A stretch of 64,000 bases of DNA from Pantoea endophytica (GTDB lineage: Bacteria; Pseudomonadota; Gammaproteobacteria; Enterobacterales; Enterobacteriaceae), in assembly GCF_002858935.1 (NCBI RefSeq), contig NZ_PJRT01000031.1:124001-188000 (forward strand), read 5' to 3'. The stretch's first letter is position 1. Each line of letters begins with the position of its first letter. This document shows positions 35,355 to 45,074 of this stretch, one piece after another. The position numbers and the translations under genes were made by a program. The notes below the pieces were generated by a model. That model was not told the origin of the DNA. It saw nothing but the letters and a program-made list of their open reading frames with translations, and made no database searches.

Positions 35355-36734
35355 ATGAAAACCCTGTACAGCCAATTACCTGCTATCGACAGCCTGCTGC
35401 GCGATCCCGCGCTGCAGCCGCTGCTTGCCGATCACGGAACCGCCTTCGCTACGCGCCAGCTGCGCAGCATGCAGCAGGAAGCGCGCGACCACATTCAGCA
35501 GCACCAAACCTTGCCAGAGTGGCACCTGAACTGGCCGGATGAAGCGCTGCGCCGTATCCAGCAACAGCAGCAAAGTGCGCTGCGTCCGGTGTTCAATCTC
35601 ACCGGCACCCTACTGCACACCAATCTTGGCCGCGCACAGCTGAGCGATCGCGCTATCGACGCGGTGGTGAATTGCCTGCGTCAGCCGGTCACGCTGGAAT
35701 ACGCGCTGGATGAAGCGGCGCGTGGCCACCGCGATCGTGCGGTTAGCGCGCTGCTGAGCGAGTTAACCGGCGCGGAAGCGGCCTGTATCGTTAACAACAA
35801 TGCCGCCGCCGTGTTATTGATGCTGGCCGCGTTAGCGCCGGGGCGCGAAGTGATTGTCTCGCGCGGCGAGCTGGTGGAAATTGGCGGCGCCTTCCGCATT
35901 CCTGACGTGATGCGCCAGGCGGGCTGCAAACTGGTGGAAGTAGGCACCACCAACCGCACGCACCTGAAAGATTATCGCGCCGCCATCGCGGAAAACAGCG
36001 GCCTGCTGATGAAGGTGCACACCAGCAATTATCAGATTCAGGGCTTTACCCATGCGGTAACGGAAGCAGAGCTGGTTGCGCTGGGTGACGCTTATCAATT
36101 GCCGGTGATCACCGACCTTGGCAGCGGATCGCTGATCGATATGACCGAATTTGGTCTGCCGGCTGAACCGATGCCGCAGCAGCTGATCGCCGCAGGCGTC
36201 AGTCTGGTAAGTTTCTCCGGCGACAAACTGCTCGGCGGTCCGCAGGCGGGGATTATCGTCGGCAAGCAGACGCTGATTGATCAGCTCCAGTCGCATCCGC
36301 TGAAACGCGCGCTGCGCGTCGACAAAATGACGCTCGCGGCGCTGGAAGCCACGCTACAGCTCTATCGTCAGCCGGAAACGCTGCGTGAAGCCCTGCCGAC
36401 GCTGCGGCTGCTCACCCGTCCAGCGCAGGATATTCAGCAACAAGCTGAACGATTGCTGCCCGCGTTACAACAGATTTATCGAGATGACTTTTCGCTGGCG
36501 ATTGCGCCCTGTTCATCCCAAATCGGCAGCGGATCGCTACCGGTTGAACGCCTTCCCAGTTTCGCCCTCACCTTCACGCCACGCGATGGGCGCGGTAGCC
36601 AGCTCGTCAATTTGTCACAGCGTTGGCGCAGCTTAGCGCGCCCGGTGATTGGCCGCATCCAGGAAGGCAAACTGTGGCTGGATCTGCGCTGCCTTGATGA
36701 TGAAAGCGCGCTGATTCAGGCCTTAGCGTCATGA
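35355..36734 (+). CDS. selA: L-seryl-tRNA(Sec) selenium transferase
   Basis: 459-aa PLP enzyme converting seryl-tRNA(Sec) to selenocysteyl-tRNA(Sec) with selenophosphate. The Schiff-base lysine is in [20 protein letters not shown]; other conserved parts are [18 protein letters not shown] and [11 protein letters not shown]-type sequence (here [15 protein letters not shown]). The ATG at 35355 lies eight bases after the yibF stop. Four-base overlap with selB (ATGA) shows co-transcription. Its tRNA substrate gene selC lies about 26 kb away in this window. Confidence 0.96.
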   Translation: MKTLYSQLPAIDSLLRDPALQPLLADHGTAFATRQLRSMQQEARDHIQQHQTLPEWHLNWPDEALRRIQQQQQSALRPVFNLTGTLLHTNLGRAQLSDRAIDAVVNCLRQPVTLEYALDEAARGHRDRAVSALLSELTGAEAACIVNNNAAAVLLMLAALAPGREVIVSRGELVEIGGAFRIPDVMRQAGCKLVEVGTTNRTHLKDYRAAIAENSGLLMKVHTSNYQIQGFTHAVTEAELVALGDAYQLPVITDLGSGSLIDMTEFGLPAEPMPQQLIAAGVSLVSFSGDKLLGGPQAGIIVGKQTLIDQLQSHPLKRALRVDKMTLAALEATLQLYRQPETLREALPTLRLLTRPAQDIQQQAERLLPALQQIYRDDFSLAIAPCSSQIGSGSLPVERLPSFALTFTPRDGRGSQLVNLSQRWRSLARPVIGRIQEGKLWLDLRCLDDESALIQALAS

Positions 36735-38584
36735 TTATTGCCACCGCTGGACACGTCGATCACGGCAAAACCGCGCTGCTACAGGCATTGACCGGCGTGG
36801 ATGCCGATCGCCTGCCGGAAGAGAAACGGCGCGGCATGACCATCGATCTCGGCTACGCGTACTGGCCGCAGCCGGATGGTCGCGTGCTCGGCTTTATTGA
36901 TGTGCCAGGCCACGAGAAATTTCTCGCCAATATGCTGGCGGGCATTGGCGGCATTCATCATGCGCTGCTGGTGGTGGCCTGCGACGATGGCGTGATGCCG
37001 CAAACCCGCGAACATTTGCAATTGCTGAGCCTGGCCGGACAGCCGCCGCTCAGCGTGGCGCTGACCAAAGCCGATCGCGTGGACGAAGCGCGCATCGCGG
37101 AAGTCCAGCAGCAGGTGGCGCAGCTCACGCAGCAACTCGGCTGGCTGGCGGTGCCGCAATTTGTCACCAGCAGCCACACCCAGCAAGGCATCGACGCGCT
37201 GCGCCAGCATCTCAGCACGCTGGCGGAACCGGCCTTCGACTCTCGTTACCGTTTCCGTCTCGCTATCGATCGCGCCTTCACGCTGAAAGGCAGCGGATTG
37301 GTGGTCACCGGCACCGCGCTGTCGGGCGAAGTGAACGTCGGCGATACTCTTTGGCTTAGCAGCCTGAATCTGCCGCTGCGCGTGCGCGCGCTGCATGCGC
37401 AGAACCAATCGGTGACGCGCGCGCAAGCCGGTGAACGTATCGCATTGAATATCGTCGGCGATGTGGAAAAAGCGCAGATCGCGCGCGGCGACTGGCTGCT
37501 GTCACAGGCCAGAGCGGAAGGCACCACGCGCTTAACCGTGGCGCTGCGCTTGCTGCAGCCGCTGAAGAGCGCGTCGCAGCCGATTCATCTCCACCACGCC
37601 GCCAGCCACGTCACTGGACGCATTACGCTGCTGGCGGATGATGTCGCGGAACTGGTGCTGAACCAACCGCTGTGGCTGGCCGAGAACGATCGGCTGATTA
37701 TCCGCGACAACAACGCACAGCACACGCTGGGCGGCGCGCGCGTGCTGCTGCTCAACAGTAAAAAGCGCGGCAAACGTCAGGCGGAGTATCTTGCCTGGCT
37801 GCAGCAGCTGGCCGCCGCACAAGATGATGACGCCAGCCTGCAGGCGCATCTGGCCTATCAACCGACAGAACGGCGTGACCTGGCGTGGGCGCGCCAGCTT
37901 ACCGAGCCCGCGCTGGATGCACTGATCAAGCATGCAGCGCCGGTGCAGCTTGATAGCGCGCTGATGAGTGCCGCGCAGGCAGCACAATGGCGGCAAAAGC
38001 TGCTGGAATCGCTGGCGCATTTTCATCAGCAGCATCCCGAGGTGCCGGGCATCGGCCACGATCGTTTGCGTCGTGTGGCAATGCCGCATCAGCCTGCGGA
38101 ATGGGTGTTAGCGCTGATTGATCAACTGCTGGCGCAAGGTCAGCTACAACAGCGACAAGGCTGGCTGCATCTGCCCGACTTCGAACCGCGCTTTAATCCG
38201 CATGAAGAAGCTCTTTGGCAGCAGGTCGGCCCGCTGTTTGGCGATCAGCCGCTGTGGGTGCGCGATATCGCGCTGGCGCTGCAGCAGGATGAACAGGCGA
38301 TTCGCTCGCTGCTGCTCACTGCTGCGCGGCTCGGACATATCACCGCGATCGTTCGCGATCGCTACTATCGCAGCGACCAGATCCAGATCTTCGCCGATCT
38401 GATTCGGAGCCGTGCCGCGCAAGAGGGCAGCACCAGCGCCGCCGACTTCCGCAACCAGCTTGGCACCGGGCGCAAAGTGGCGATACAGATTCTGGAATTC
38501 TTCGACCGCAGCGGCTTCACCCGCCGCCGTGGTAACGATCATCTGTTGCGCGACGACCGCCTGTTTCCCGTATCATCTGCCTAA
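36731..38584 (+). CDS. selB: Selenocysteine-specific elongation factor SelB
   Basis: 617-aa translation GTPase. G-motifs are visible: [20 protein letters not shown] (P-loop), [13 protein letters not shown] (DxxG) and TKADR (TKxD). Domains II-III follow, and then the C-terminal winged-helix repeats that bind SECIS RNA (about residues 370-617, ending [20 protein letters not shown]). It brings Sec-tRNA to in-frame UGA codons such as that in fdoG. Length fits E. coli SelB (614). Confidence 0.96.
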   Translation: MIIATAGHVDHGKTALLQALTGVDADRLPEEKRRGMTIDLGYAYWPQPDGRVLGFIDVPGHEKFLANMLAGIGGIHHALLVVACDDGVMPQTREHLQLLSLAGQPPLSVALTKADRVDEARIAEVQQQVAQLTQQLGWLAVPQFVTSSHTQQGIDALRQHLSTLAEPAFDSRYRFRLAIDRAFTLKGSGLVVTGTALSGEVNVGDTLWLSSLNLPLRVRALHAQNQSVTRAQAGERIALNIVGDVEKAQIARGDWLLSQARAEGTTRLTVALRLLQPLKSASQPIHLHHAASHVTGRITLLADDVAELVLNQPLWLAENDRLIIRDNNAQHTLGGARVLLLNSKKRGKRQAEYLAWLQQLAAAQDDDASLQAHLAYQPTERRDLAWARQLTEPALDALIKHAAPVQLDSALMSAAQAAQWRQKLLESLAHFHQQHPEVPGIGHDRLRRVAMPHQPAEWVLALIDQLLAQGQLQQRQGWLHLPDFEPRFNPHEEALWQQVGPLFGDQPLWVRDIALALQQDEQAIRSLLLTAARLGHITAIVRDRYYRSDQIQIFADLIRSRAAQEGSTSAADFRNQLGTGRKVAIQILEFFDRSGFTRRRGNDHLLRDDRLFPVSSA

Positions 38585-38593
38585 AATCTCTCG

Positions 38594-38631
38594 CGTTGCC
38601 TCGCAGTTCAGCTTGTAACTGCGCTGCAACG
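38594..38631. repeat. Interrupted inverted repeat after selB
   Basis: CGTTGC pairs with GCAACG and CGCAGTT with AACTGCG, with a 2-base internal mismatch and an 8-base loop. It begins about ten bases after the selB stop and could be the 3' end hairpin of selAB mRNA. No U-run follows. Confidence 0.55.
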
Positions 38632-38663
38632 TACATTCCCTGTTGCGCAAAAAAGTGCCAGAA

Positions 38664-38682
38664 TGTAAGAAATACTCTTACA
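38664..38682. promoter_or_regulatory. Palindromic operator of the ParDE pair
   Basis: Perfect inverted repeat TGTAAGA-AATAC-TCTTACA, ending 10 bp before the antitoxin ATG, where a promoter is needed. Ribbon-helix-helix antitoxins autoregulate through such palindromes. Confidence 0.6.
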
Positions 38683-38692
38683 CTGGATAACG

Positions 38693-38980
38693 ATGATGGC
38701 ACGTACCATGACGATCGATTTAGGCGATGAACTGCGCGAGTTTGTTGAATCTCTGGTTGAATCCGGCGACTACCGTACGCAAAGCGAAGTGGTGCGCGAC
38801 TCGCTACGCTTGCTGCGTGAGAAGCAGGCGGAATCAAAGCTGGAAAAGCTCAGAGAGTTGGTCAGAGAGGGCTTTGAAAGCGGCCCGGGAAAAGAGTGGG
38901 ATCATGAAGATTTTCTAAGACGAGCAAAAGCCAGGGTAGGCATTTATGAAAAGGACCATCACGATAAAACCGGAAGCTGA
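38693..38980 (+). CDS. ParD-family antitoxin (ribbon-helix-helix)
   Basis: 95-aa type II antitoxin. The N-terminal ribbon-helix-helix DNA-binding domain is ARTMTIDLGDELREFVESLV followed by SGDYRTQSEVVRDSLRLL. The C-terminal charged tail (EWDHEDFLRRAKARVG) would wrap the toxin. Two ATG codons (38693, 38696) are possible starts. Its 3' end overlaps the toxin gene by 35 bp, typical of parDE. Inserted between selB and glyS. Confidence 0.9.
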   Translation: MMARTMTIDLGDELREFVESLVESGDYRTQSEVVRDSLRLLREKQAESKLEKLRELVREGFESGPGKEWDHEDFLRRAKARVGIYEKDHHDKTGS

Positions 38981-39236
38981 TGCAGATCTAATGAAGATCT
39001 GGATTTATGGCTACTGGAATTATGGAGAGCAGTTAGCTGATGACTATAGCGCCAGATTCGCTCAGCTCTTCGACAAACTCGCCATGTTTGATTTAGGTCG
39101 TAAACGACCGGATTTAGGTCAGCAGATCTATTCGCTGCCTTTCGAACAGCATATTGTGATCTACCGCGCTGAAGTGGATGAAATTTTCATCGGGCGTATC
39201 TTGCACCACTCGCAGGACGTTAGCGCCGAGTTTTGA
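38946..39236 (+). CDS. ParE-family toxin (RelE/ParE superfamily)
   Basis: 96-aa ParE toxin with the family pattern ADADLMKIWIYGYWNYGEQL, DLGRKRPDLG and the terminal strand IVIYRAEVDEIFIGRILHHS. Relatives poison DNA gyrase or, more rarely, act on RNA; the target here is not known. Start ATG lies inside the antitoxin gene. Confidence 0.9.
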   Translation: MKRTITIKPEADADLMKIWIYGYWNYGEQLADDYSARFAQLFDKLAMFDLGRKRPDLGQQIYSLPFEQHIVIYRAEVDEIFIGRILHHSQDVSAEF

Positions 39237-39240
39237 AAAC

Positions 39241-39274
39241 AAAAAAGGGACGATCTCTCGTCCCCTTTATTTTG
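39241..39274. terminator. Bidirectional terminator between parE and glyS
   Basis: Stem GGGACGA (39247-39253)/TCGTCCC (39258-39264) with a TCTC loop, flanked by an A-run on the left and TTTATTTT on the right. It can end transcription of parE (plus) and of glyS (minus). Confidence 0.8.
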
Positions 39275-39277
39275 TAG

Positions 39278-39297
39278 CATCGCCATTCATGGCGACC
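39278..39297. repeat. REP-like palindrome, family B, copy before the glyS end
   Basis: GCATCGCC-ATTCAT-GGCGACC: arms differ by two bases at the outer left. Same family as 14985-15004 and 44025-44044. Confidence 0.7.
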
Positions 39298-39304
39298 ACG
39301 CCAA

Positions 39305-41374
39305 TTACTGCAGCAGTGAAATATCCGCCACCTGCAGGAACAGCTGGCGCAGCTGTGCCAGCAGCGTCAGACGGTTAATACGCACCGCCTGATCGTCAGC
39401 GTTCACCATCACTTTATCGAAGAAGTTATCTACCGCTTCACGCAGCTGCGCCAGTTCAACCAGCGCATCCTGATAGCGACCTTCTGCAAAGTACGGCTGC
39501 AGCTTGTCGCCCAGCGCGGTCACGAAGGTCGCCAGTTGGATCTCTTCGTTCTCTTTCAGCAGGGAAGCCTGCACGCTGTCGTTCAGGGTTTCGGTCGATT
39601 TCGCCAGGATGTTCGACACACGTTTGTTGGCAGCAGCCAGCGTGGCGGCCGCTTCCAGCGTACGGAAGTGCGAAACCGCCTTCATGCGCGCATCGAAATC
39701 AGCCGGACGGGTTGGACGACGCGCCAGCACCGCCTGAATGGTGTCAACGCTGTGGCCCTCTTCCTGATACCAGGTACGGAAACGGCCCAGCATAAAGTCG
39801 ATCACTTCATCGACCACTTTGGCGTTGCTCAGCTTGCTGCCGTACAAACGCACCGCTTCTTCGGTCAGCGTTTGCAGATCGAGCGGCAGGTTTTTCTCCA
39901 CGATGATACGCAGCACGCCCAGCGCAGCACGGCGCAGTGCGAACGGATCTTTGTCGCCTTTCGGATGCTGACCGATACCGAAGATACCCGCGAGGGTGTC
40001 CATTTTGTCGGCAATCGCCACGGCGCAGGCCACAGGATTTGACGGCAGATCGTCACCGGCAAAGCGCGGCTGATACTGCTCATTCAGCGCCACCGCCACA
40101 TCTTCCGCTTCGCCATCGTGGCGCGCGTAGTGCATGCCCATCACGCCCTGGGTGTCGGTGAACTCGAAGACCATGTTGGTCATCAGGTCACATTTCGACA
40201 GCAAGCCCGCGCGGGTAGCGTGGTTCACATCAGCGCCAATCTGCGCGGCAATCCAGCCAGCCAGCGCCTGAATGCGATCGGTTTTATCACGCAGCGTACC
40301 CAGCTCTTTCTGGAACAGTACGGTTTCCAGACGCGGCAGATTATCTTCCAGACGCTTTTTGCGGTCGGTGTTGAAGAAGAACTCGGCATCCGCCAGACGC
40401 GGGCGCACCACCTTCTCGTTACCGGCGATAATCTGCTGTGGATCTTTGGATTCGATGTTGGTGACGAAGATGAAATTCGGCAGCAGCTTGCCCGCCGCGT
40501 CGTACACCGGGAAGTACTTCTGGTCACCTTTCATGGTGTAAACCAGCGCTTCAGCTGGCACCGCGAGGAACTTCTCTTCGAATTTCGCCGTCAGCACCAC
40601 CGGCCACTCCACCAGCGAGGTCACTTCTTCCAGCAGGCTTTCGCTCAGATCGGCGATGCCGCCAATTTTCTGCGCTGCCGCTTCCGCATCCGCTTTGATT
40701 TTGGCTTTACGCGCCGCGTAATCCGCCACCACTTTACCGCGCTCCAGCAGCAGCTGCGGATACTGATCGGCGTGGTCGATGGTGAATTCTGGCTCGCCCA
40801 TAAAGCGATGACCGCGAATCACGCGATCGGACTCAATACCGAGAATCTTCGCGGGAATCAGCTCATCGCCGAGCAGCAGCGTAACGGTGTGCACCGGACG
40901 CACAAACTGCACGTCGCTCGCGCCCCAGCGCATCAGCTTAGGAATTGGCAGCTTGCTCAGCGCGGTAGCCACCATAGCGGGCAGCAGCGCCTGCGCGCTT
41001 TCGCCGGTGATGGCAGCGCGATGCACCAGCCATTCACCTTTATCCGTGCTCAGACGTTCGGCCTGCGCCACGGTGATGCCGTTACCACGCGCCCAACCTT
41101 CGGCCGCTTTGGTGGCGTTGCCATCGGCATCAAACGCGGCGGCGATAGCCGGGCCACGTTTTTCAACTTCGCGATCCGGCTGCGCGGCAGCCAGCTGGGC
41201 CACTTTCAGCGCCAGACGGCGCGGAGCAGCAAACCAGCTCACTTCGCCGTGCGCCAGACCGGCGCTATCAAGTTCAGCAGTGAAATGCGCAGCAAAGGCT
41301 TCCGCCAGACTGCGCAGCGCTTTCGGAGGCAACTCTTCGGTGCCAATTTCCACCAGGAAAGTTTTATCGGTCAT
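39305..41374 (-). CDS. glyS: Glycine--tRNA ligase beta subunit
   Basis: 689-aa tRNA-binding subunit of the tetrameric bacterial GlyRS, the same size as in E. coli. It is recognised from [59 protein letters not shown] and [31 protein letters not shown]-region (HD-like domain). A DALR-type anticodon-binding C-terminus is present. It lies nine bases after glyQ in one operon. Confidence 0.97.
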   Translation of the reverse strand: MTDKTFLVEIGTEELPPKALRSLAEAFAAHFTAELDSAGLAHGEVSWFAAPRRLALKVAQLAAAQPDREVEKRGPAIAAAFDADGNATKAAEGWARGNGITVAQAERLSTDKGEWLVHRAAITGESAQALLPAMVATALSKLPIPKLMRWGASDVQFVRPVHTVTLLLGDELIPAKILGIESDRVIRGHRFMGEPEFTIDHADQYPQLLLERGKVVADYAARKAKIKADAEAAAQKIGGIADLSESLLEEVTSLVEWPVVLTAKFEEKFLAVPAEALVYTMKGDQKYFPVYDAAGKLLPNFIFVTNIESKDPQQIIAGNEKVVRPRLADAEFFFNTDRKKRLEDNLPRLETVLFQKELGTLRDKTDRIQALAGWIAAQIGADVNHATRAGLLSKCDLMTNMVFEFTDTQGVMGMHYARHDGEAEDVAVALNEQYQPRFAGDDLPSNPVACAVAIADKMDTLAGIFGIGQHPKGDKDPFALRRAALGVLRIIVEKNLPLDLQTLTEEAVRLYGSKLSNAKVVDEVIDFMLGRFRTWYQEEGHSVDTIQAVLARRPTRPADFDARMKAVSHFRTLEAAATLAAANKRVSNILAKSTETLNDSVQASLLKENEEIQLATFVTALGDKLQPYFAEGRYQDALVELAQLREAVDNFFDKVMVNADDQAVRINRLTLLAQLRQLFLQVADISLLQ

Positions 41375-41383
41375 GGCTGCCTC

Positions 41384-42295
41384 TTACTTGTTTTTATTGC
41401 ACATCGGGAAGCCAAGCGCCTCACGGGACGCATAATAGGCTTCCGCCACGGCTTTCGTCAGGGTGCGGATACGCAGGATATAACGCTGGCGTTCGGTAAC
41501 CGAAATCGCTTTGCGGGCATCCAGCAGGTTAAAGCTGTGCGCCGCTTTCAGAATGCGCTCGTAAGCCGGCAGCGGCAGCGGTTTTTCCAGCGCCAGCAGC
41601 TGCTGCGCTTCTTTCTCATACTGCTCGAAGCAGGTGAAAAGGAAGTCAACGTCAGCGTATTCAAAGTTATAGGTCGACTGCTCCACTTCGTTCTGATGGA
41701 ACACTTCGCCGTAGGTGGTTTTACCGAACGGACCGTCGCTCCACACCAGATCGTAAACGCTGTCTACGCCCTGAATGTACATCGCCAGGCGCTCTAAGCC
41801 GTAGGTGATCTCGCCGGTTACTGGCTTACACTCGAGGCCGCCAACCTGCTGGAAGTAAGTGAACTGCGTCACTTCCATGCCGTTCAGCCACACTTCCCAA
41901 CCGAGTCCCCACGCGCCCAGCGTTGGGTTTTCCCAGTTGTCTTCGACAAAGCGAATGTCGTGGATGGTGGGATCCATACCCAGCTCTTTCAGCGACCCAA
42001 GGTACAGCTCCTGAAGGTTGTCCGGGTTGGGCTTAATCACCACCTGGAACTGGTAATAGTGCTGTAAACGGTTCGGGTTTTCACCGTAACGTCCGTCGGT
42101 CGGACGACGAGATGGCTGCACGTAAGCGGTCGCCATCGGCTCTGGGCCTAAGGCACGCAGACAGGTCATCGGGTGTGAGGTGCCGGCGCCCACTTCCATG
42201 TCCAACGGTTGGACGATGGTGCAGCCTTGACGCGCCCAGTAATCCTGCAAGGTCAGGATCAGGCCCTGAAAGGTCTTGGTATCAAACTTTTGCAT
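41384..42295 (-). CDS. glyQ: Glycine--tRNA ligase alpha subunit
   Basis: 303-aa catalytic subunit of class II GlyRS, matching E. coli GlyQ in length. Sequence motifs include [40 protein letters not shown] and the class II motif 2-like [27 protein letters not shown] box on the minus strand (42346-42341) is a candidate -10 promoter element about 45 bp upstream of the start. Confidence 0.97.
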   Translation of the reverse strand: MQKFDTKTFQGLILTLQDYWARQGCTIVQPLDMEVGAGTSHPMTCLRALGPEPMATAYVQPSRRPTDGRYGENPNRLQHYYQFQVVIKPNPDNLQELYLGSLKELGMDPTIHDIRFVEDNWENPTLGAWGLGWEVWLNGMEVTQFTYFQQVGGLECKPVTGEITYGLERLAMYIQGVDSVYDLVWSDGPFGKTTYGEVFHQNEVEQSTYNFEYADVDFLFTCFEQYEKEAQQLLALEKPLPLPAYERILKAAHSFNLLDARKAISVTERQRYILRIRTLTKAVAEAYYASREALGFPMCNKNK

Positions 42296-42437
42296 GTTGA
42301 ATTCGCACGCGATACGGATCGGTTAAAAAAAGAGTGCGCCAGTATACCCTTTGACCGCGGATTGTGCAGCCGGAAATCCAGGCCAATGCGCAGGCGATTA
42401 CGGCAAGGTTTAGCGGGCAAAAACAGAACAATAAGAA

Positions 42438-42607
42438 AATCGTATACGATTCACACTCATCGCGAGCACTCAACATAAAATTTTCATTAAAATCTTACAT
42501 ATCATAAGCTTGATCGATATATCAGCAAATCCTATTACGTGATGAATATCACCTTTTTGACCCAATGGTTAAAAATCGCGCGTTGATACTCGTATAATCG
42601 TATACGA
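42438..42607. promoter_or_regulatory. Promoter region of the orphan catabolic operon with two GntR-type operators
   Basis: The palindrome AATCGTATACGATT (42438-42451) and the core TCGTATACGA (42598-42607) lie in the 347-bp gap between glyQ and the RidA gene. The second overlaps a TATAAT -10 box (42593-42598; possible -35 TTAAAA at 42569-42574), so a bound repressor would block RNA polymerase. TCGTATACGA-type palindromes are usual for FCD-class GntR regulators, and the operon encodes one (49945-50706). The sites are about 160 bp apart, which permits DNA looping. Confidence 0.75.
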
Positions 42608-42642
42608 AATTGCGGTGAAACAGTTTTGCTTGAGATTTCACC

Positions 42643-43035
42643 ATGAAGATTGCGTTGAGTTATCCCGGCATGAACGCCAGCGACCGCCCAATGGGGCCTG
42701 CGCCGCTCTCCGCCGCCGTGCTGCATGAACCGATGTTGTTCATTTCCGGCCAGGTGGCGATTGATCCCTACAGCGGCGAGATTATGGGCAACGACATCGC
42801 CAGCCAGACGCGTCAGGTGTTGAAAAATGTCGGCGATCTGCTGAGCGAAGCGAACATGACCTTCGACAACGTGGTCCGCGTCACTGTTTACCTGACCGAT
42901 CTCAGCACGTTCAGCGCGATGAATGCCGCTTACAGTGAATTCTTCCGGTTCCCCTTCCCGGCGCGCGCCACCGTGGGCATTCAACTCAACCATCCTGACC
43001 TGCTGGTCGAGATGGAAGTGACGGCGATGCGCTGA
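42643..43035 (+). CDS. RidA family (YjgF/YER057c/UK114) reactive imine deaminase-like protein
   Basis: 130-aa RidA-fold protein with LFISGQVAIDPYSGEIMG, QTRQVLKNVGDLLSEANMTF and VRVTVYLTDLSTFSAMNAAY. The conserved active-site arginine is in FPARATVGIQL and the Glu near the C-terminus in LVEMEVTAMR. RidA proteins hydrolyse enamine/imine intermediates or unstable amides of catabolic pathways. It leads the nine-gene operon; its stop overlaps the dehydrogenase start by one base. Confidence 0.88.
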   Translation: MKIALSYPGMNASDRPMGPAPLSAAVLHEPMLFISGQVAIDPYSGEIMGNDIASQTRQVLKNVGDLLSEANMTFDNVVRVTVYLTDLSTFSAMNAAYSEFFRFPFPARATVGIQLNHPDLLVEMEVTAMR

Positions 43036-44006
43036 TGCATATTCACATCGAGAACGACGCCAGCGCACCGCGCGCACTCCATCTCTCTGTCGAGCAGCTG
43101 CAACTGCAACTCGACGCGCATCCGCCGTTGCGCAGCCACTTCACGCTGAGCGAAAACCGCGATCCGGCGCAGACCGCCGACTTTCTCGCCCGCTGCGACA
43201 TTCTGTGGAGCGGACGTAAGCTGGCGCTCGATCAGTTCAGCACGCCGCGTCTGGGTTGGGTGCAGGTGATGTCCGCTGGCGTTGAGCAGTGGCTGGCGCA
43301 CTGGCCGCAAGGCGTGACGCTCACCAATGCTTCTGGCGTACACGGCGATAAAGGTGCCGAGTTCATTTTGATGGCGGCGCTGATGTTCAACTTCGGCATT
43401 CCCGGTTTTCTGCAGGATCAGGCGCAGCGTGTGTGGCGTCCGACTTTTGGCGGCTGCGCACGCGGCAAAATCGTGCTGCTGCTGGGCGTGGGCGGCATTG
43501 GCGCCGCGGCGGCAACTCTGCTGACGGCGCAAGGCTATCGCGTGATTGGCGTGACGCGCAGCGGCCAGTGCGATGCCAACGTGGCGCGCTGCATCCGTAT
43601 TGATGCGCTAGACGAGGTATTGCCGCAGGTGGATGTGGTGGTATCGACGCTGCCGCTGACGCCACAAACCCGCAATCTGTTCGATCGCCGCCGTCTCAAT
43701 CTGCTGCCCGCACGCGCTGGCATCGTGATTGTTGGCCGCGCTGATGTATTTGATTACAGCGCGATGCGCGAAAAACTCAACGTAGGCGAACTGGCCGGCG
43801 CGGTGCTGGATGTCTATCCGCAAGAGCCGCTACCGGCCGACGACCCGCTGTGGCACACACCCGGCGTGGTGATGACACCGCACTGCAGCCTCGACGATCA
43901 CAGCGCCTACCTCGCCGGTTGCCTTGACGTGTTTATCGATAACCTGGCGCGCTTCCGCCACGGACAACCGCTGCGTAATCAGGTTGATCCGGCACGAGGT
44001 TATTAA
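43035..44006 (+). CDS. D-isomer-specific 2-hydroxyacid dehydrogenase family protein
   Basis: 323-aa NAD(P)-dependent oxidoreductase of the GhrA-like subgroup. The Rossmann motif is VLLLGVGGIGAAAATLL. Catalytic residues are present: Arg in IVGRADVFDYSAM, Glu in LDVYPQEPLP and His in VVMTPHCSLDDHS. It would interconvert a 2-oxoacid and a D-2-hydroxyacid; the substrate is unknown. It is coupled to the RidA gene (TGATG), suggesting that the RidA product is a keto acid handled here. Confidence 0.86.
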   Translation: MHIHIENDASAPRALHLSVEQLQLQLDAHPPLRSHFTLSENRDPAQTADFLARCDILWSGRKLALDQFSTPRLGWVQVMSAGVEQWLAHWPQGVTLTNASGVHGDKGAEFILMAALMFNFGIPGFLQDQAQRVWRPTFGGCARGKIVLLLGVGGIGAAAATLLTAQGYRVIGVTRSGQCDANVARCIRIDALDEVLPQVDVVVSTLPLTPQTRNLFDRRRLNLLPARAGIVIVGRADVFDYSAMREKLNVGELAGAVLDVYPQEPLPADDPLWHTPGVVMTPHCSLDDHSAYLAGCLDVFIDNLARFRHGQPLRNQVDPARGY

Positions 44007-44024
44007 CCCCCGATATTTCCGTAG

Positions 44025-44044
44025 GGTCGCCATTCATGGCGACC
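44025..44044. repeat. REP-like palindrome, family B, copy inside the orphan operon
   Basis: Perfect 20-bp palindrome with arms GGTCGCC/GGCGACC around ATTCAT, between the dehydrogenase and binding-protein genes (116-bp gap). Confidence 0.8.
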
Positions 44045-44122
44045 ACCTAAAAAAGCACCAAAGACGTTCATAAATCACAAGGTCATCGCTTTCTCATTCA
44101 CCAGCATCAGGGGAACCTTATT

Positions 44123-45019
44123 ATGAAATTTGCACGCACTGCTTTGTTAATCTCTGGTCTTAGCGGCAGCTTACTGGCGGGCATCTCCAGCGCCCACGCA
44201 GCCAGCACCGATCCCATCACGCCTGCCGCCAGCGACTTCGCGGCGATGGCGCAGTGCAAAGCACTGCAAACCAAATATCCGTCGCTGAAAGGCAAAGATC
44301 TGGTCGTCGGCCTCGGCGGCTACACCAAAGGCTTTGAAGCGCCATCGGAAAAAGATCCCAGCATCATTGAAGGTCTCGATCCTTCCCTGTTCGAGCGCAT
44401 CAGCAGCTGCCTCGGCGCGAAACACAGTTACCAAAGTGGCTCGTTCAACGTGCTGCTCACCTCGATCGCCAGCGGACGCGCGGATATCGGTCCGATGCTG
44501 TACGTCACCGAAGAACGCATGAAGCAGATAGCCTTCGTCGCCTCGATGCAGGTGCAGGACGGTTCGGTACTGGCACAGGGCAATCCGAAGAAAATTAACA
44601 GCGTCGATGATCTGTGCGGCAAAACCGTCGCCGCCGCTGCGGGTTCGTACGAAGCCAACAAACTGGTGCCGGAGCAAAGCGCCAAATGTAGCGCCGCCGG
44701 TAAGCCCGAAGTCAGCATGCTGATGGTGCAAAACACCGACAACAGCATTCAGGCGGTGAAAAGCGGTCGCGCGGACGTCTATCTGACCGAAGCCGGTTCC
44801 GCCGTTGCCATCGCCAAAGCGGACAAATCGCTGCAAAGCGGCTTCACCGTGGATCTGCCGATCATGGTGGGCTTCCCGATCGCCAAAGACAACGCCACGC
44901 TGCGCGCGGCGGTGCTGGACGCGATGAAGGTGATTCAGGCGAGCGGCGCACAGAAAAAACTGCTGGATTACTGGGGCCAGGGCAGCGCTGCCGAGCGTCC
45001 AGTGGTTGCGCGTGGTTAA
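44123..45019 (+). CDS. Polar-amino-acid-type ABC substrate-binding protein
   Basis: 298-aa family 3-like (SBP_bac_3) periplasmic protein. The signal peptide is MKFARTALLISGLSGSLLAG, cleaved near SAHAAS. Binding-fold motifs are IASGRADIGPMLYVTEERMK, DDLCGKTVAAAAGSYEANKL and VKSGRADVYLTEAGSAVAIA. Three to four cysteines (C69, C94-type positions) may form disulphides. It feeds the fused permease-ATPase that follows after a hairpin. Substrates of the family are amino acids, opines and related polar compounds. Confidence 0.86.
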   Translation: MKFARTALLISGLSGSLLAGISSAHAASTDPITPAASDFAAMAQCKALQTKYPSLKGKDLVVGLGGYTKGFEAPSEKDPSIIEGLDPSLFERISSCLGAKHSYQSGSFNVLLTSIASGRADIGPMLYVTEERMKQIAFVASMQVQDGSVLAQGNPKKINSVDDLCGKTVAAAAGSYEANKLVPEQSAKCSAAGKPEVSMLMVQNTDNSIQAVKSGRADVYLTEAGSAVAIAKADKSLQSGFTVDLPIMVGFPIAKDNATLRAAVLDAMKVIQASGAQKKLLDYWGQGSAAERPVVARG

Positions 45020-45033
45020 TGCATAAACTCAGC

Positions 45034-45057
45034 CGCCTCGGTGACGAAACCGAGGCG
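45034..45057 (+). repeat. Hairpin between binding-protein and permease-ATPase genes
   Basis: Eight-base-pair stem CGCCTCGG/CCGAGGCG with loop TGACGAAA, just before the AGGAGG ribosome-binding site. Such stems commonly keep binding-protein mRNA more abundant than that of the membrane parts. Confidence 0.6.
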
Positions 45058-45074
45058 TTGAGGAGGATAACGCC

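Noticed and set aside
40118-41797. A 559-residue open frame antisense to glyS and glyQ
   Set aside because: It shadows two well-conserved genes, has no recognisable domain and arises from high-GC third-codon bias.
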